Shown here in pieces: positions 1 through 8,764 of a stretch of 64,000 bases of DNA. This DNA comes from Fibrella arboris. GTDB taxonomy: Bacteria > Bacteroidota > Bacteroidia > Cytophagales > Spirosomataceae. The notes under the pieces are model-generated. The model did not search any database. It was given only the letters and a program-made list of their open reading frames with translations, and had not been told where the DNA came from. The first letter of the stretch is position 1. Each line of letters opens with the position of its first letter. The stretch covers positions 102,047 through 166,046 of the forward strand of contig NZ_JBGGWE010000013.1 of the NCBI RefSeq assembly GCF_041321095.1. Direction: 5' to 3'. Position numbers and translations under genes: made by a program.

Positions 1-1
1 G

Positions 2-490
2 GGCTGGTGTCAGGGAGCTACGATCAGGGTGAATGGCATTGCCGTGAAGACACCTGTACAGGCAGGGACGTATGCCGAAATCAACCGCCGGTGGCGGTCG
101 GGCGACCGGGTAGCCATTAGCCTGCCCATGCCGGTCAAGCTCATCGAAGCGAATCCGCTGGTCGAAGAAAACCGCAATCAGGTAGCCGTGAAACGCGGCC
201 CGATCGTGTACTGCCTGGAGTCGGTGGATAACCGGAAAACGAAACTGACGGACATCGCTTTATCAACCCAACTCGATTTTAAGCCCAAATTCGTCCGATT
301 CGACAACGCCGACATGATGGCATTGGATGGCACCGCCAAACTGGTCAACGAAGGCCGCTGGACGAATCAGCTCTACCGGGAAGTCTCTGCTAAAACGCCG
401 CAGCCACTGCCCATCCGGCTCATTCCATACTACGCCTGGGCCAATCGCGGCCATTCCGAAATGGAAGTCTGGATTCCGCTGATCCGGTAA
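2..490 (+). CDS. GH127-like beta-L-arabinofuranosidase, C-terminal fragment
   Basis: The frame is already open at the window edge, so only the last 162 or so codons are present. The GTG at 29 lies inside the gene and is not a start. The text ATIRVNGIAV, then the R-WRSGDRV stretch and RGPIVYCLE are the usual C-terminal beta-sandwich signatures of the DUF1680/GH127 family, whose members remove beta-L-arabinofuranose from plant glycans. The catalytic barrel lies outside the window, so activity cannot be judged. It reads in the same direction as the GH genes downstream and probably belongs to the same locus. GH127 is one of the families used by gut Bacteroides on rhamnogalacturonan-II, which agrees with the neighbours. 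A GH146-type relative cannot be excluded. Confidence 0.72.
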   Translation, partial: GWCQGATIRVNGIAVKTPVQAGTYAEINRRWRSGDRVAISLPMPVKLIEANPLVEENRNQVAVKRGPIVYCLESVDNRKTKLTDIALSTQLDFKPKFVRFDNADMMALDGTAKLVNEGRWTNQLYREVSAKTPQPLPIRLIPYYAWANRGHSEMEVWIPLIR

Positions 491-500
491 GCGTCATCCT

Positions 501-751
501 ATGGAACAGATTATTGCTACGTATTACCTTGAAGCACCTTTGACCCAGCGGCCCACATACTGGCGGCGAAGCAATTGGCAGGTACGTTCGTGGCGGTGCC
601 GGGCGAAACGGACGAGTTGAAGCAAGACTTTGCCGCCCGCCTTGACTTGGTAAATGTGCCGGAGACGGTGACCGAGCCCGCCATTACAGCCCACAAACCG
701 ACGAAAAAAAATCAGCTACACTATCGCGTTGAAAAACTTCCTTCTTTGGAC
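501..751 (+). pseudogene. RuBisCO-like protein (OiaX-type) remnant, N-terminus only, frameshifted
   Basis: From the ATG at 501 the frame reads MEQIIATYYLEAPL, then goes out of register near position 540. One frame over it continues as DPAAHILAAKQLAGTFVAVP and on through GETDELKQDFAARL. Joined across a single lost base this is the N-terminal domain of a form IV RuBisCO-like protein of the kind that acts on 3-oxo-isoapionate 4-phosphate in D-apiose catabolism. Only about 80 codons remain; the text then runs directly into the signal peptide of the GH140 gene at 752. The rest of the roughly 420-residue protein, with all catalytic residues, is missing. The piece is in frame with GH140 (from a TTG at 575), which makes an artefactual 527-codon reading frame. 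Recognition of the family is from memory of its N-terminal motifs. Confidence 0.7.
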
Positions 752-2158
752 ATGCTAACTCTGCCGATTAACAAGACCTTACTTTTTGTCTTAGCTACCT
801 TACTCATAATTGCCTGCCAAACCAGTAAAAAAACCGCGGCGTCAACCCAGCTTTCCGTTTCCAAAAATGGTCGGTTTCTGGCGACTGGCGACAACAAACC
901 GTTCTTCTGGCTGGGCGATACCGGCTGGCTGCTGTTCAGTCGGCTAACGCGGGAGGAAGCCGAGACGTACCTGGAAAACCGGAAACAGAAGGGATTCAAC
1001 GTTGTTCAGGTCATGGTGCTCCACACGCTGTCGGTGACCAACATGTACGGCGATTCGGCCCTGGTCAACAAAAATGTGGCCACGCCCGCTGTCACCAACG
1101 GGTCATCATTCAGCAACGCCGCCGAGTACGATTTCTGGGATCACGTTGATTTCGTGGTCGATAGAGCAGCCGAAAAAGGCATTTACATGGCGCTGGTCCC
1201 TGTCTGGGGCGGCAACGTAAAGAACGGAGGCGTGAATCAGCAACAGGCCGCTACCTACGCCAAATTCCTTGCCGAACGCTACAAAAGCCGCCCAAACATC
1301 ATCTGGCTGAACGGCGGCGACATCAAGGGCAGCGACTCGCTGGCCGTCTGGAAAACGATTGGCCGCACCCTCAACCAGATCGACTCCACGCACCTCATCA
1401 CCTTTCACCCGCGTGGCCGAACGTCGTCGTCGGAATGGTTTCATACCGAAGACTGGCTGGATGTCAACATGGCACAGTCGGGGCACCGGACCTACGCACA
1501 GGATACCTCCGCCAACGAGAAATGGCATTATGGTGAAGACAACTGGCGCTATATCCAGGCTGATCTGGCCCTTACGCCCGCCAAACCAACCATCGACGCC
1601 GAGCCATCGTATGAGGGGATCCCACACGGATTACATGACACTACCCTCCCCCGCTGGAATGCCGACGAGGTACGTCGGTACGGGTACTGGTCGGTGCTGG
1701 CGGGTGGATTTGGCTATACCTACGGGCATAATTCGGTGATGCAGATGTATAAGAAGGGCGACAAAAAAACATCGTTCGGACCAATCGAAACGTGGGATGT
1801 TGCCATTAATTCACCCGGTGCCGGGCAAATGATTCACCTGAAAAACCTGATGCTTGCCCATTCGTTTTTCGACCGCGTTCCCGATCAGTCGCTGATCGCC
1901 AACCAGGGGAACCGGTACGAGTACCTGGTGGCCAGCCGGGGCACCGACTACGCCCTGATCTACACCTACACCGGCCGGAACATAACCCTGCATATGGGTA
2001 AGCTTCCGGGCGATACCGTAGCGGCTTCCTGGTTCAATCCGCGCGATGGCAAAACAACCGCCATTGGTGATGTGGCCAACAAAGGAACGCACGAGTTCGA
2101 CCCGCCCGCCAGCCCTCAAGAAGGTAACGACTGGGTATTAGTCATTCAGACGAAATGA
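752..2158 (+). CDS. GH140-type apiosidase-like lipoprotein (DUF4038)
   Basis: 468 residues from ATG 752. This start is chosen because it gives a clean lipoprotein signal with lipobox LIIAC at about residues 19-23; the longer frame from 575 only adds RuBisCO-like relic. The body begins NGRFLATGDNKPFFWLGDT, the opening of the apiosidase-like catalytic domain (PF13204, GH140), followed by a TIM barrel with GFNVVQVMVLHT, a WLNGGD strand and IDAEPSYEG, then a C-terminal beta domain ending WVLVIQTK. Characterised GH140 enzymes release D-apiose from rhamnogalacturonan-II side chains. The predicted location is outer membrane or periplasm. The stop overlaps the start of the next gene as ATGA, so the two are translationally coupled. 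Confidence 0.8.
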   Translation: MLTLPINKTLLFVLATLLIIACQTSKKTAASTQLSVSKNGRFLATGDNKPFFWLGDTGWLLFSRLTREEAETYLENRKQKGFNVVQVMVLHTLSVTNMYGDSALVNKNVATPAVTNGSSFSNAAEYDFWDHVDFVVDRAAEKGIYMALVPVWGGNVKNGGVNQQQAATYAKFLAERYKSRPNIIWLNGGDIKGSDSLAVWKTIGRTLNQIDSTHLITFHPRGRTSSSEWFHTEDWLDVNMAQSGHRTYAQDTSANEKWHYGEDNWRYIQADLALTPAKPTIDAEPSYEGIPHGLHDTTLPRWNADEVRRYGYWSVLAGGFGYTYGHNSVMQMYKKGDKKTSFGPIETWDVAINSPGAGQMIHLKNLMLAHSFFDRVPDQSLIANQGNRYEYLVASRGTDYALIYTYTGRNITLHMGKLPGDTVAASWFNPRDGKTTAIGDVANKGTHEFDPPASPQEGNDWVLVIQTK

Positions 2159-3060
2159 ATCGGCTCATCTGCTCCCTCATCGGCCTGTTGGTCTTCAGCT
2201 CCTGCTCGAAGCCGGTTTACCTGTTCACGTCTTTCCACGAACCCGCCAACGAAGGACTCCGGCTCCTCTACAGCTACGACGGCTACAAATGGACCGACCT
2301 GAACCGAACGTACCTGAAGCCCGAGATCGGCAACCAGAAAGTCATGCGCGACCCGTCGATTGCCCAGGGGAAAGACGGCACGTTCCACCTGGTCTGGACC
2401 AGCAGTTGGAAAGACGACAAGGGGTTCGGCTATGCCAGTTCCAAAGACCTGATCCACTGGTCGGCCGAGCGATTTATTCCGGTGATGGACCATGAACCGA
2501 CGGTTGTGAATGTGTGGGCGCCCGAACTGTTTTATGACGACGAAGCCGATCAGTTTGTGATCATCTGGGCCTCTACCATCCCGAACCGATTTGAGCGGGG
2601 TATCGAAGAGGAGAAGAATAACCATCGGATGTATTACACGACCACGAAAGACTTCACCACCTTCACGCCAACAAAACTCTTTCTCGACCCGACATTCAGC
2701 GTCATCGACGCGGTCATCGTAAAACGAAAACCGGCCGATTATGTGCTGGTGCTGAAAGACAATACCCGCCCCGAACGAAACATCAAAGTAGCGTTCGGCA
2801 CCAGCGCCACCGGGCCTTTCACGAACGTATCGGCCCCCTTCACGAAGAAGTTTACCGAAGGCCCCTCAGTAGCTAAAGTAGGCCCCGACTGGCTGATCTA
2901 TTTCGACTCGTATCAGGATAAAAAATACGGCGCGGTGAAAACCAGCGACTTCAAAACCTTCACTGATGTATCGGCCCAAACGGTTGTTCCCGAAGGGCAT
3001 AAACACGGTACTATTGTCAAGGTAAAGAGACGCATTTTAACGGGGTTGTTGAAGGGGTAG
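2155..3060 (+). CDS. GH43-like five-bladed propeller glycosidase, lipoprotein
   Basis: 301 residues, starting within the stop of the GH140 gene. A short signal ends in a lipobox-like FSSC at about residue 17. The repeats LLYSYDGYKWTDL, YASSKDLIHWS and YYTTTKDFTTFT are the blades of a GH43/GH32-type propeller. MRDPS near residue 64 would carry the catalytic base and TEGPS near residue 238 the general acid. Most relatives act as arabinosidases or beta-xylosidases. The exact subfamily was not recognised, so the substrate is open; arabinose or xylose in the same polymer as the neighbours is likely. Confidence 0.65.
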   Translation: MNRLICSLIGLLVFSSCSKPVYLFTSFHEPANEGLRLLYSYDGYKWTDLNRTYLKPEIGNQKVMRDPSIAQGKDGTFHLVWTSSWKDDKGFGYASSKDLIHWSAERFIPVMDHEPTVVNVWAPELFYDDEADQFVIIWASTIPNRFERGIEEEKNNHRMYYTTTKDFTTFTPTKLFLDPTFSVIDAVIVKRKPADYVLVLKDNTRPERNIKVAFGTSATGPFTNVSAPFTKKFTEGPSVAKVGPDWLIYFDSYQDKKYGAVKTSDFKTFTDVSAQTVVPEGHKHGTIVKVKRRILTGLLKG

Positions 3061-3147
3061 TGCGTGTATGCTGACGTGTGATGGCTTCGCGCTGTAAATA
3101 CACTCAACACCCTAACCACCAATACCCCCCGAATACCACAACAACCA

Positions 3148-5949
3148 ATGAACCTAAAACCCTTATTCATTTTCTGCTGCCTCCTTTTCCTAACTCAGCT
3201 CGCCACAGCGCAGCAGACGGAGAAACGCTACTTATCGGGTACGGGAAATGACCACACCGTCAACTGGCAGTTCTATTGCACAGCGGGGCAGAATTCGGGG
3301 AAGTGGACCACCATTCCGGTGCCGTCGAACTGGGAATTGCAGGGGTTTGGGAAATACAATTACGGGTTCGCCAAAGACAGCTCGCGGGGGAAAGAGCAGG
3401 GATTGTACAAACACGAATTCCAGGTACCGGTCGCCTGGAAAGGCAAGCGAATAAACCTCGTTTTTGAAGGTGCCATGACTGACACCGAAGTAAAAATAAA
3501 CGGCAAGTCGGCGGGCCCAACGCATCAGGGATCGTATTACGCGTTTAGATACGACATATCGGATCTGCTCAACTACGGCGCAGGGAATTTGCTGGAAGCT
3601 ACTGTATCGAAACACTCGTCGAATAGCTCTGTGAATGACGCTGAACGTAAAGGCGATTTCTGGATTTTCGGCGGCATTTTCCGGCCCGTTTACCTGGAAG
3701 TGCTTCCGGCCGAGCATATCGAACACGTCGCCATTGATGCCAAGGCAAACGGATCGTTTACGGCGCAACTTCAACTCAACACGGCCAGGGCCAATCAGGT
3801 ATCGGCTCAGATCTACACCATGACCGGGCAAAAGGTAGGTACGTTGGGCAGCGCGAAACTGAGCCAGGGCAGTCCATCGGTAAAGCTAACCAGCCAGTTA
3901 ACCAACCCCTTACGCTGGACACCCGAAACGCCCAACCGCTACAAGGTCGTGTTTACATTGCTTCAGCAGGGTACCCCCGTTCACACGTTGACGAAAACAT
4001 TCGGCTTCCGCACGGTGGAGGTGAAGCAGCGGGATGGCATCTACGTGAACGGCACAAAAGTCAAGCTCAAGGGCGTCAACCGCCATTCGTTCTGGCCATC
4101 GTCGGGACGGGCGTTGAGCAAGACGTTGAGCATTCTGGACGTGAACCTGATGAAGGACATGAACATGAACGCCGTCCGGATGTCGCACTACCCACCCGAC
4201 GATCATTTTCTGGATGTCTGCGATTCGCTCGGCCTGTTTGTCTTCGATGAACTGGCGGGCTGGCACGGCCATTACGACACGCCGACCGGCACCAAACTGC
4301 TTCATGAACTCATCACACACGACGTGAATCACCCGTCGGTCATTGTCTGGATCAACGGAAACGAAGGCGGCCACAACACCGAGCTTGATCCGCTATTTGC
4401 GAAAGAAGATAGTCAGAAACGGCACGTACTTCATGCCTGGGAGGATTTCGGTGGGTTCGATACGCAGCATTACCGCGAATTCAACTACGGCATTGGCAAT
4501 TACAACCACGGCCATTCCATGACATTGCCCACCGAATTTTTGCACGGCCTGTACGACGGTGGTCACGGTGCCGGACTGGAAGACTACTGGGAATCGATGT
4601 GGCATGACCCGCTGGCGGCAGGCGGTTTCCTCTGGGACTTTTCGGATGAAGGCGTTGTGCGAACCGACAAACGCCGTCCAGACGGATCGGAATTCATTGA
4701 CACGGACGGCAATCGCGGAGCCGACGGCATTGTGGGACCGTACCGGGAAAAGGAAGGCAGCTACTTTACGGTGAAAGAAGTGTGGTCGCCCGTTCACGTT
4801 GAAAAACGGGAGATTACTTCGACGTTTGACGGCCGCTTCCCAATCGAGAACCGCTACCATTTTACCAACGTGAATCAATGTTCGTTTTCGGGAAAGCTGG
4901 TCAGGGTGAGTGGCCCATACGAAACGGCCAGGTCAACCTCGGTTTCGTTTGCGGTGGCGGCACCGAGCCTGAAGCCACTGGAGAAAGGCGCGTTGCAGGC
5001 AGCCCTTCCGGCCAACTGGCGCGAGTACGATTTCATCTACATTACGGCCACCGACCCGTTTAAACGGGAGCTATTTACCTGGAGTTTTCCGATTTCATTG
5101 CCGAAGAAACTAGCGTCGACGATCGTAAAACCAGCTGGCTCAGGTACGTTAGTCGCGTCTGAAACTGATTCGCTGTACACCGTAAAAGCCAACGGCGTTC
5201 AACTCGCCTTCAGCAAACAGACGGGTATGCTGAAACAAGCCGGTAATGGTAACGGAACCATCCCGCTCACCAACGGGCCAATCTTACAGGAAGGCGTCAA
5301 CAACTTCAGCGGCTTCACCAAGCGCACCGACGGCCAGAACGTCATTATCGAATCGACCTTCGACCGAAAATCGAGCTATAACACGCTTCAGTGGACCATC
5401 TACCCCTCGGGCTGGGTGAAGATGCAGGTACGTTATTTCCCCGACGGGTATTTCACGACGCTGGTCGGTGTCAATTTCTCGTTCCCCGAATCGCAGATGA
5501 ACGGGGTGAAATGGGTGGGTAAAGGGCCGTACCGAGTCTGGAAAAACCGCCTGAAAGGGGGTGCGTTCGGCCTTTGGGAGAAGGCCTACAACACCACCGA
5601 AACCGGCGAATTTCCGTTTATCTACCCCGAGTTCAAGGGCTACCACGCCAACCTGTACTGGTGCCGGTTCGAGACGAAAGGACAGCCCTTTACCGTAGCC
5701 ACTGAGGACGAGGATGTGTTTTTCAGGCTATTCACGCCCGCCTGGAAAACCGACCAATGGCACAACTACGAGCCGATTTTCCCAACCGGCGATATCTCGT
5801 TCATGCAGGGTATCAGCAGCATTGGCTCGAAAACGCAGCGCAACGAAACCACCGGCCCGATGGGCATGAAAAACATCTATTATGACTACGAAAAAGAACC
5901 CGCCCGCGCCAAAGTGCTGACGCTCTATTTTGATTTTTCAGGGAAGTGA
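3148..5949 (+). CDS. GH2 glycosidase (LacZ-like), periplasmic
   Basis: 933 residues with a type I signal ending near LATAQQ. Domains in order: GH2 jelly roll (about 25-190), immunoglobulin-like sandwich (190-300), TIM barrel (300-590) and a long C-terminal region with a second sandwich and a LacZ-type beta-gal small-chain-like part. The acid/base is Glu406 in NGNEGG. The nucleophile is probably Glu463 in PTEFLHG, the place of CEYxHxMGN in LacZ, followed by GGFLWDFSDEG. GH2 enzymes here could be beta-galactosidase, beta-glucuronidase or beta-arabinopyranosidase-type; sequence alone does not settle it. It follows the GH43-like gene after 87 bases that contain the 13-base repeat GGCTTCGCGCTGT at 3083. 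Confidence 0.8.
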   Translation: MNLKPLFIFCCLLFLTQLATAQQTEKRYLSGTGNDHTVNWQFYCTAGQNSGKWTTIPVPSNWELQGFGKYNYGFAKDSSRGKEQGLYKHEFQVPVAWKGKRINLVFEGAMTDTEVKINGKSAGPTHQGSYYAFRYDISDLLNYGAGNLLEATVSKHSSNSSVNDAERKGDFWIFGGIFRPVYLEVLPAEHIEHVAIDAKANGSFTAQLQLNTARANQVSAQIYTMTGQKVGTLGSAKLSQGSPSVKLTSQLTNPLRWTPETPNRYKVVFTLLQQGTPVHTLTKTFGFRTVEVKQRDGIYVNGTKVKLKGVNRHSFWPSSGRALSKTLSILDVNLMKDMNMNAVRMSHYPPDDHFLDVCDSLGLFVFDELAGWHGHYDTPTGTKLLHELITHDVNHPSVIVWINGNEGGHNTELDPLFAKEDSQKRHVLHAWEDFGGFDTQHYREFNYGIGNYNHGHSMTLPTEFLHGLYDGGHGAGLEDYWESMWHDPLAAGGFLWDFSDEGVVRTDKRRPDGSEFIDTDGNRGADGIVGPYREKEGSYFTVKEVWSPVHVEKREITSTFDGRFPIENRYHFTNVNQCSFSGKLVRVSGPYETARSTSVSFAVAAPSLKPLEKGALQAALPANWREYDFIYITATDPFKRELFTWSFPISLPKKLASTIVKPAGSGTLVASETDSLYTVKANGVQLAFSKQTGMLKQAGNGNGTIPLTNGPILQEGVNNFSGFTKRTDGQNVIIESTFDRKSSYNTLQWTIYPSGWVKMQVRYFPDGYFTTLVGVNFSFPESQMNGVKWVGKGPYRVWKNRLKGGAFGLWEKAYNTTETGEFPFIYPEFKGYHANLYWCRFETKGQPFTVATEDEDVFFRLFTPAWKTDQWHNYEPIFPTGDISFMQGISSIGSKTQRNETTGPMGMKNIYYDYEKEPARAKVLTLYFDFSGK

Positions 5950-5990
5950 ATGGGGCTGACGCAGTGTGTTGCTGACGCTTCATTGCTTCT

Positions 5991-6160
5991 CGTTGTCGCT
6001 TGCCTGTGGCGAGTGACCCTTAACCATAGGGCCTCCGGCCCGGTCGCAGCTAGTGAAACAGTTAGTAGGCCATGAATAGTAACCGTTAACCAACGGGCCA
6101 GAGCGGTGCGCCGTTGCGACCCTACTGATAAGGGTCACTCGCCACAGGCAAGCGACAACG
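5991..6160. repeat. Long palindromic intergenic element, copy 1
   Basis: Two perfect 32-base arms (5991-6022 and 6129-6160) face each other across about 106 bases, whose inner parts are also partly complementary. The arm begins CGTTGTCGCTTGCCTGTGGC. The same arm, base for base, occurs at 31795-31826 and its complement at 31918-31949, and a shorter relative lies at 52609-52637. It contains no open reading frame with recognisable content. It could act as a folded terminator between the GH2 and beta-helix genes, or be a REP-like or MITE-like mobile repeat. Confidence 0.85.
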
Positions 6161-6188
6161 AAGTTCACAACCACCAACAAACCCAACC

Positions 6189-8699
6189 ATGAACCGAACG
6201 CTGATCACCCTATTTTTTTCCCTCCTAAGCACGGTCACCTTCGCGCAGCAGGCTCAGCTCTGGGTGGCGGTTGATGGGTCGGATGCGAATGCGGGGACGA
6301 AAGAAAAGCCCCTGGCCAGTCTACAGATGGCCCTTCGAAAGGTGCGTGAACTTCGCCGGCTGGCCGACCCGAGCATAGCCGGTGGGGCGCATATTTATCT
6401 GCGCAATGGGTTGTACCGGCTAAGCGAGCCTGTATTTATCCGGCCCGAAGATGCAGGTACGTTGGCCAGCCCGACGGTGATTGAAGCGGCTCCCAACGAG
6501 CAGCCCGTTTTGAGCGGCGGCGTGGCAGTGACTGGCTGGCAAAAGGTAAAAGGAACGGTTGCTGGTTTACCCAACGAAGCCATTGGCAAGGTCTGGGTGG
6601 CCGATGCACCGATGGTGGGTGACCGATTGCTTGAGTTTCGGCAGTTGTGGGTCAATGGCGAAAAAACAACACGCGCCAAAGACACGCCGTATCCGCTGAT
6701 GAACCGCATTTTATCCTGGAACAAACAGGAACAGACCTGCTGGATTCCCGCGCCGAAACTCGGCGATCTATCGAAAGCGACGGGCCTGGAAATGCTGATT
6801 CATCAGTGGTGGGCGGTGGCCAACCTCCGCGTGAAACGAATTGACGTTCAGGGCGACAGTGCCAAATTATCCTTTCATCAGCCCGAAAGTCGTATCCAGT
6901 CCGAGCACCCCTGGCCCGCTCCGTGGATCTCGAAAGAAACGGGTAACTCGGCCTTCTACCTGTCCAACGCCATTCAGTTTCTGAACCAGCCCGGCGAGTG
7001 GTTTCTGGATAAGAAGGCGCAGAAACTTTACTACATTCCCCGCCCCGGCGAAAACCTCACCACGGCCCAAGTGATCGTACCCGCGCTCGAAACGCTGGTT
7101 CAGATCACCGGCACGATCGACCACCCGGTCTCGAATGTGCAGTTTAAGGGCATCTCGTTTCAGCATACAGGCTGGGTACGTCCCTCACAGCAGGGGCACG
7201 TACCGCATCAGGTAGGGCTGTACATGCTGGATACCTACAAGTTGAAAATACCAGGTACGTCCGATAAAAAGACGCTGGAGAATCAGGCGTGGGTGGGCCG
7301 TCCATCAGCGGCGGTCGAGGTAGCGTTTGCCAACCATACCGGTTTTGCCAATTGCCGGTTTGAGCACCTGGCGGCTACCGGGCTGGATTATCACCGGGGC
7401 GTTCACGACAACCAGATTCAGGGGAACGTATTCAGCGACATTGGCGGTACGGGCATTCAGGCGGGCGTTTTTTCCGACGAGGCCAGTGAGATTCACCTGC
7501 CCTACAACCCTGCCGACGAGCGGGATGTGTGCAGCAACCTGCTCATTCGCAACAACCTGATTACCAACGTCACCAATGAAGATTGGGGCTGCGTGGGCAT
7601 CGGCGCTGGGTACGTTCGGGAAATCACGATCGAGCATAACGACATCAGCAACGTATCGTACACCGGCATCAGCCTGGGCTGGGGCTGGACACCGACGATC
7701 AATGTGATGCGCAACAACCGGGTGGTGGCGAACCGAATTCATCACTTCGCGAAGCATCTGTATGATGCCGCTGCCATTTATACACTATCAGCCCAACCGG
7801 GCTCGGTCATCGCCGGGAACGTGATCGACAGTGTGTACAACGCGCCCTACGCCCACTTGCCGGCCCACTGGTTTTACCTGTATACCGACGAAGGCTCCTC
7901 ATTTTTCACGGTCCGCGACAACTGGACACCCTCAGAGAAATACCTGCAAAACGCGAACGGTCCCAACAACGTCTGGACGAACAACGGCCCGCAGGTTGCT
8001 GATAGCCTGAAAACAAAAGCCGGACTTGAGCCGCCGTACCGCCATCTACTACGCGACCAAACAGCGGCTGACCCGGCCTGGCGCATTAACAAAGAAAATC
8101 CGGTGATTGTGGAGTTGGTGACGAAACCGGGTCAGCCGCTGAATAGGCAGCAAATGAAGGCCGTGCTGGCCAAAAGCAAAGTCAGTGAGGCAGCGCTCTA
8201 CCACTGGGACAATCATTACGTCATTTTCGATAAGGTACAGGACGTGTTCGTGCTGAGCGAACGACTGAAAACCGCGTTTCCAACGGCGCAGGTAAAAACG
8301 TACTATGATCTCTTCTACGAGTTCAACCGCTCCCGATGCAGCACCGGGCCGGTCGCTAGCGAATGGGAACACACGATCCTGACCGCGAATCTGGTGGCTG
8401 ATCCAAGACTCCAGAACGAGTACCTGGCTTACCACGCCACGCAGTTCGAGAAGTGGCCGGAACTGTCGAAGGGCTTTTGCAACGCCGATTTTCAGCAGTT
8501 GCTTTTGTACCGGAACGGCAGGCAATTAATGCTGGTCATCAGTATTCCCAAGGGTGAGAGTCTGGATAAACTCAACCCAAAAACCACCGAAAACAACCCG
8601 CGCGTCGATGACTGGAACGCCCTCATGAAGAAATACCAGGAAGGCATCCCTGGGGCGAAACCGGGGGAGGTTTGGGTCAACTTGAAGGCAGTCAACTAA
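6189..8699 (+). CDS. GH141-like parallel beta-helix glycosidase fused to L-rhamnose/L-fucose mutarotase-type domain
   Basis: 836 residues with a signal ending VTFAQQ. LWVAVDGSDANAGTKEKPLA opens a right-handed parallel beta-helix enzyme; an insertion sandwich (about 100-300) is followed by helix turns with repeated NN and GI-G motifs up to about 640. GH141 (alpha-L-fucosidase in rhamnogalacturonan-II degradation) has this layout. From about residue 725 the sequence changes: ANLVADPRLQNEYLAYH, WPELSKGF, then NPRVDDWNALMKKYQEGIPG and AKPGEVW. This is the ferredoxin-like mutarotase family (PF05336, RhaM), including the His after EYxxY and the WPE. The stretch at 640-725 may be a second, degenerate domain of that fold. 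The mutarotase part would sit in the periplasm and interconvert sugar anomers released by the enzyme. The fusion is in frame with no break. Confidence 0.7.
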   Translation: MNRTLITLFFSLLSTVTFAQQAQLWVAVDGSDANAGTKEKPLASLQMALRKVRELRRLADPSIAGGAHIYLRNGLYRLSEPVFIRPEDAGTLASPTVIEAAPNEQPVLSGGVAVTGWQKVKGTVAGLPNEAIGKVWVADAPMVGDRLLEFRQLWVNGEKTTRAKDTPYPLMNRILSWNKQEQTCWIPAPKLGDLSKATGLEMLIHQWWAVANLRVKRIDVQGDSAKLSFHQPESRIQSEHPWPAPWISKETGNSAFYLSNAIQFLNQPGEWFLDKKAQKLYYIPRPGENLTTAQVIVPALETLVQITGTIDHPVSNVQFKGISFQHTGWVRPSQQGHVPHQVGLYMLDTYKLKIPGTSDKKTLENQAWVGRPSAAVEVAFANHTGFANCRFEHLAATGLDYHRGVHDNQIQGNVFSDIGGTGIQAGVFSDEASEIHLPYNPADERDVCSNLLIRNNLITNVTNEDWGCVGIGAGYVREITIEHNDISNVSYTGISLGWGWTPTINVMRNNRVVANRIHHFAKHLYDAAAIYTLSAQPGSVIAGNVIDSVYNAPYAHLPAHWFYLYTDEGSSFFTVRDNWTPSEKYLQNANGPNNVWTNNGPQVADSLKTKAGLEPPYRHLLRDQTAADPAWRINKENPVIVELVTKPGQPLNRQQMKAVLAKSKVSEAALYHWDNHYVIFDKVQDVFVLSERLKTAFPTAQVKTYYDLFYEFNRSRCSTGPVASEWEHTILTANLVADPRLQNEYLAYHATQFEKWPELSKGFCNADFQQLLLYRNGRQLMLVISIPKGESLDKLNPKTTENNPRVDDWNALMKKYQEGIPGAKPGEVWVNLKAVN

Positions 8700-8704
8700 C
8701 CATT

Positions 8705-8750
8705 TTGGATTGGGGATCCGACCGCATCGGCGGACCGATCCCCAATCCAA
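8705..8750. terminator. Hairpin between beta-helix and oxidoreductase genes
   Basis: Arms of 14 bases (8705-8718 and 8737-8750, TTGGATTGGGGATC and its complement) with an 18-base loop, followed by a short A run. It starts six bases after the upstream stop and ends 14 bases before the next ATG, so it may act as an mRNA processing or stabilising hairpin and not a full terminator. Confidence 0.55.
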
Positions 8751-8764
8751 AAACCACTTATCAT

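Noticed and set aside
575..2158. A 527-codon fusion of RuBisCO-like N-terminus with GH140
   Set aside because: The frame is open by chance; the lipoprotein signal from ATG 752 is complete and the RuBisCO-like part is frameshifted and truncated.
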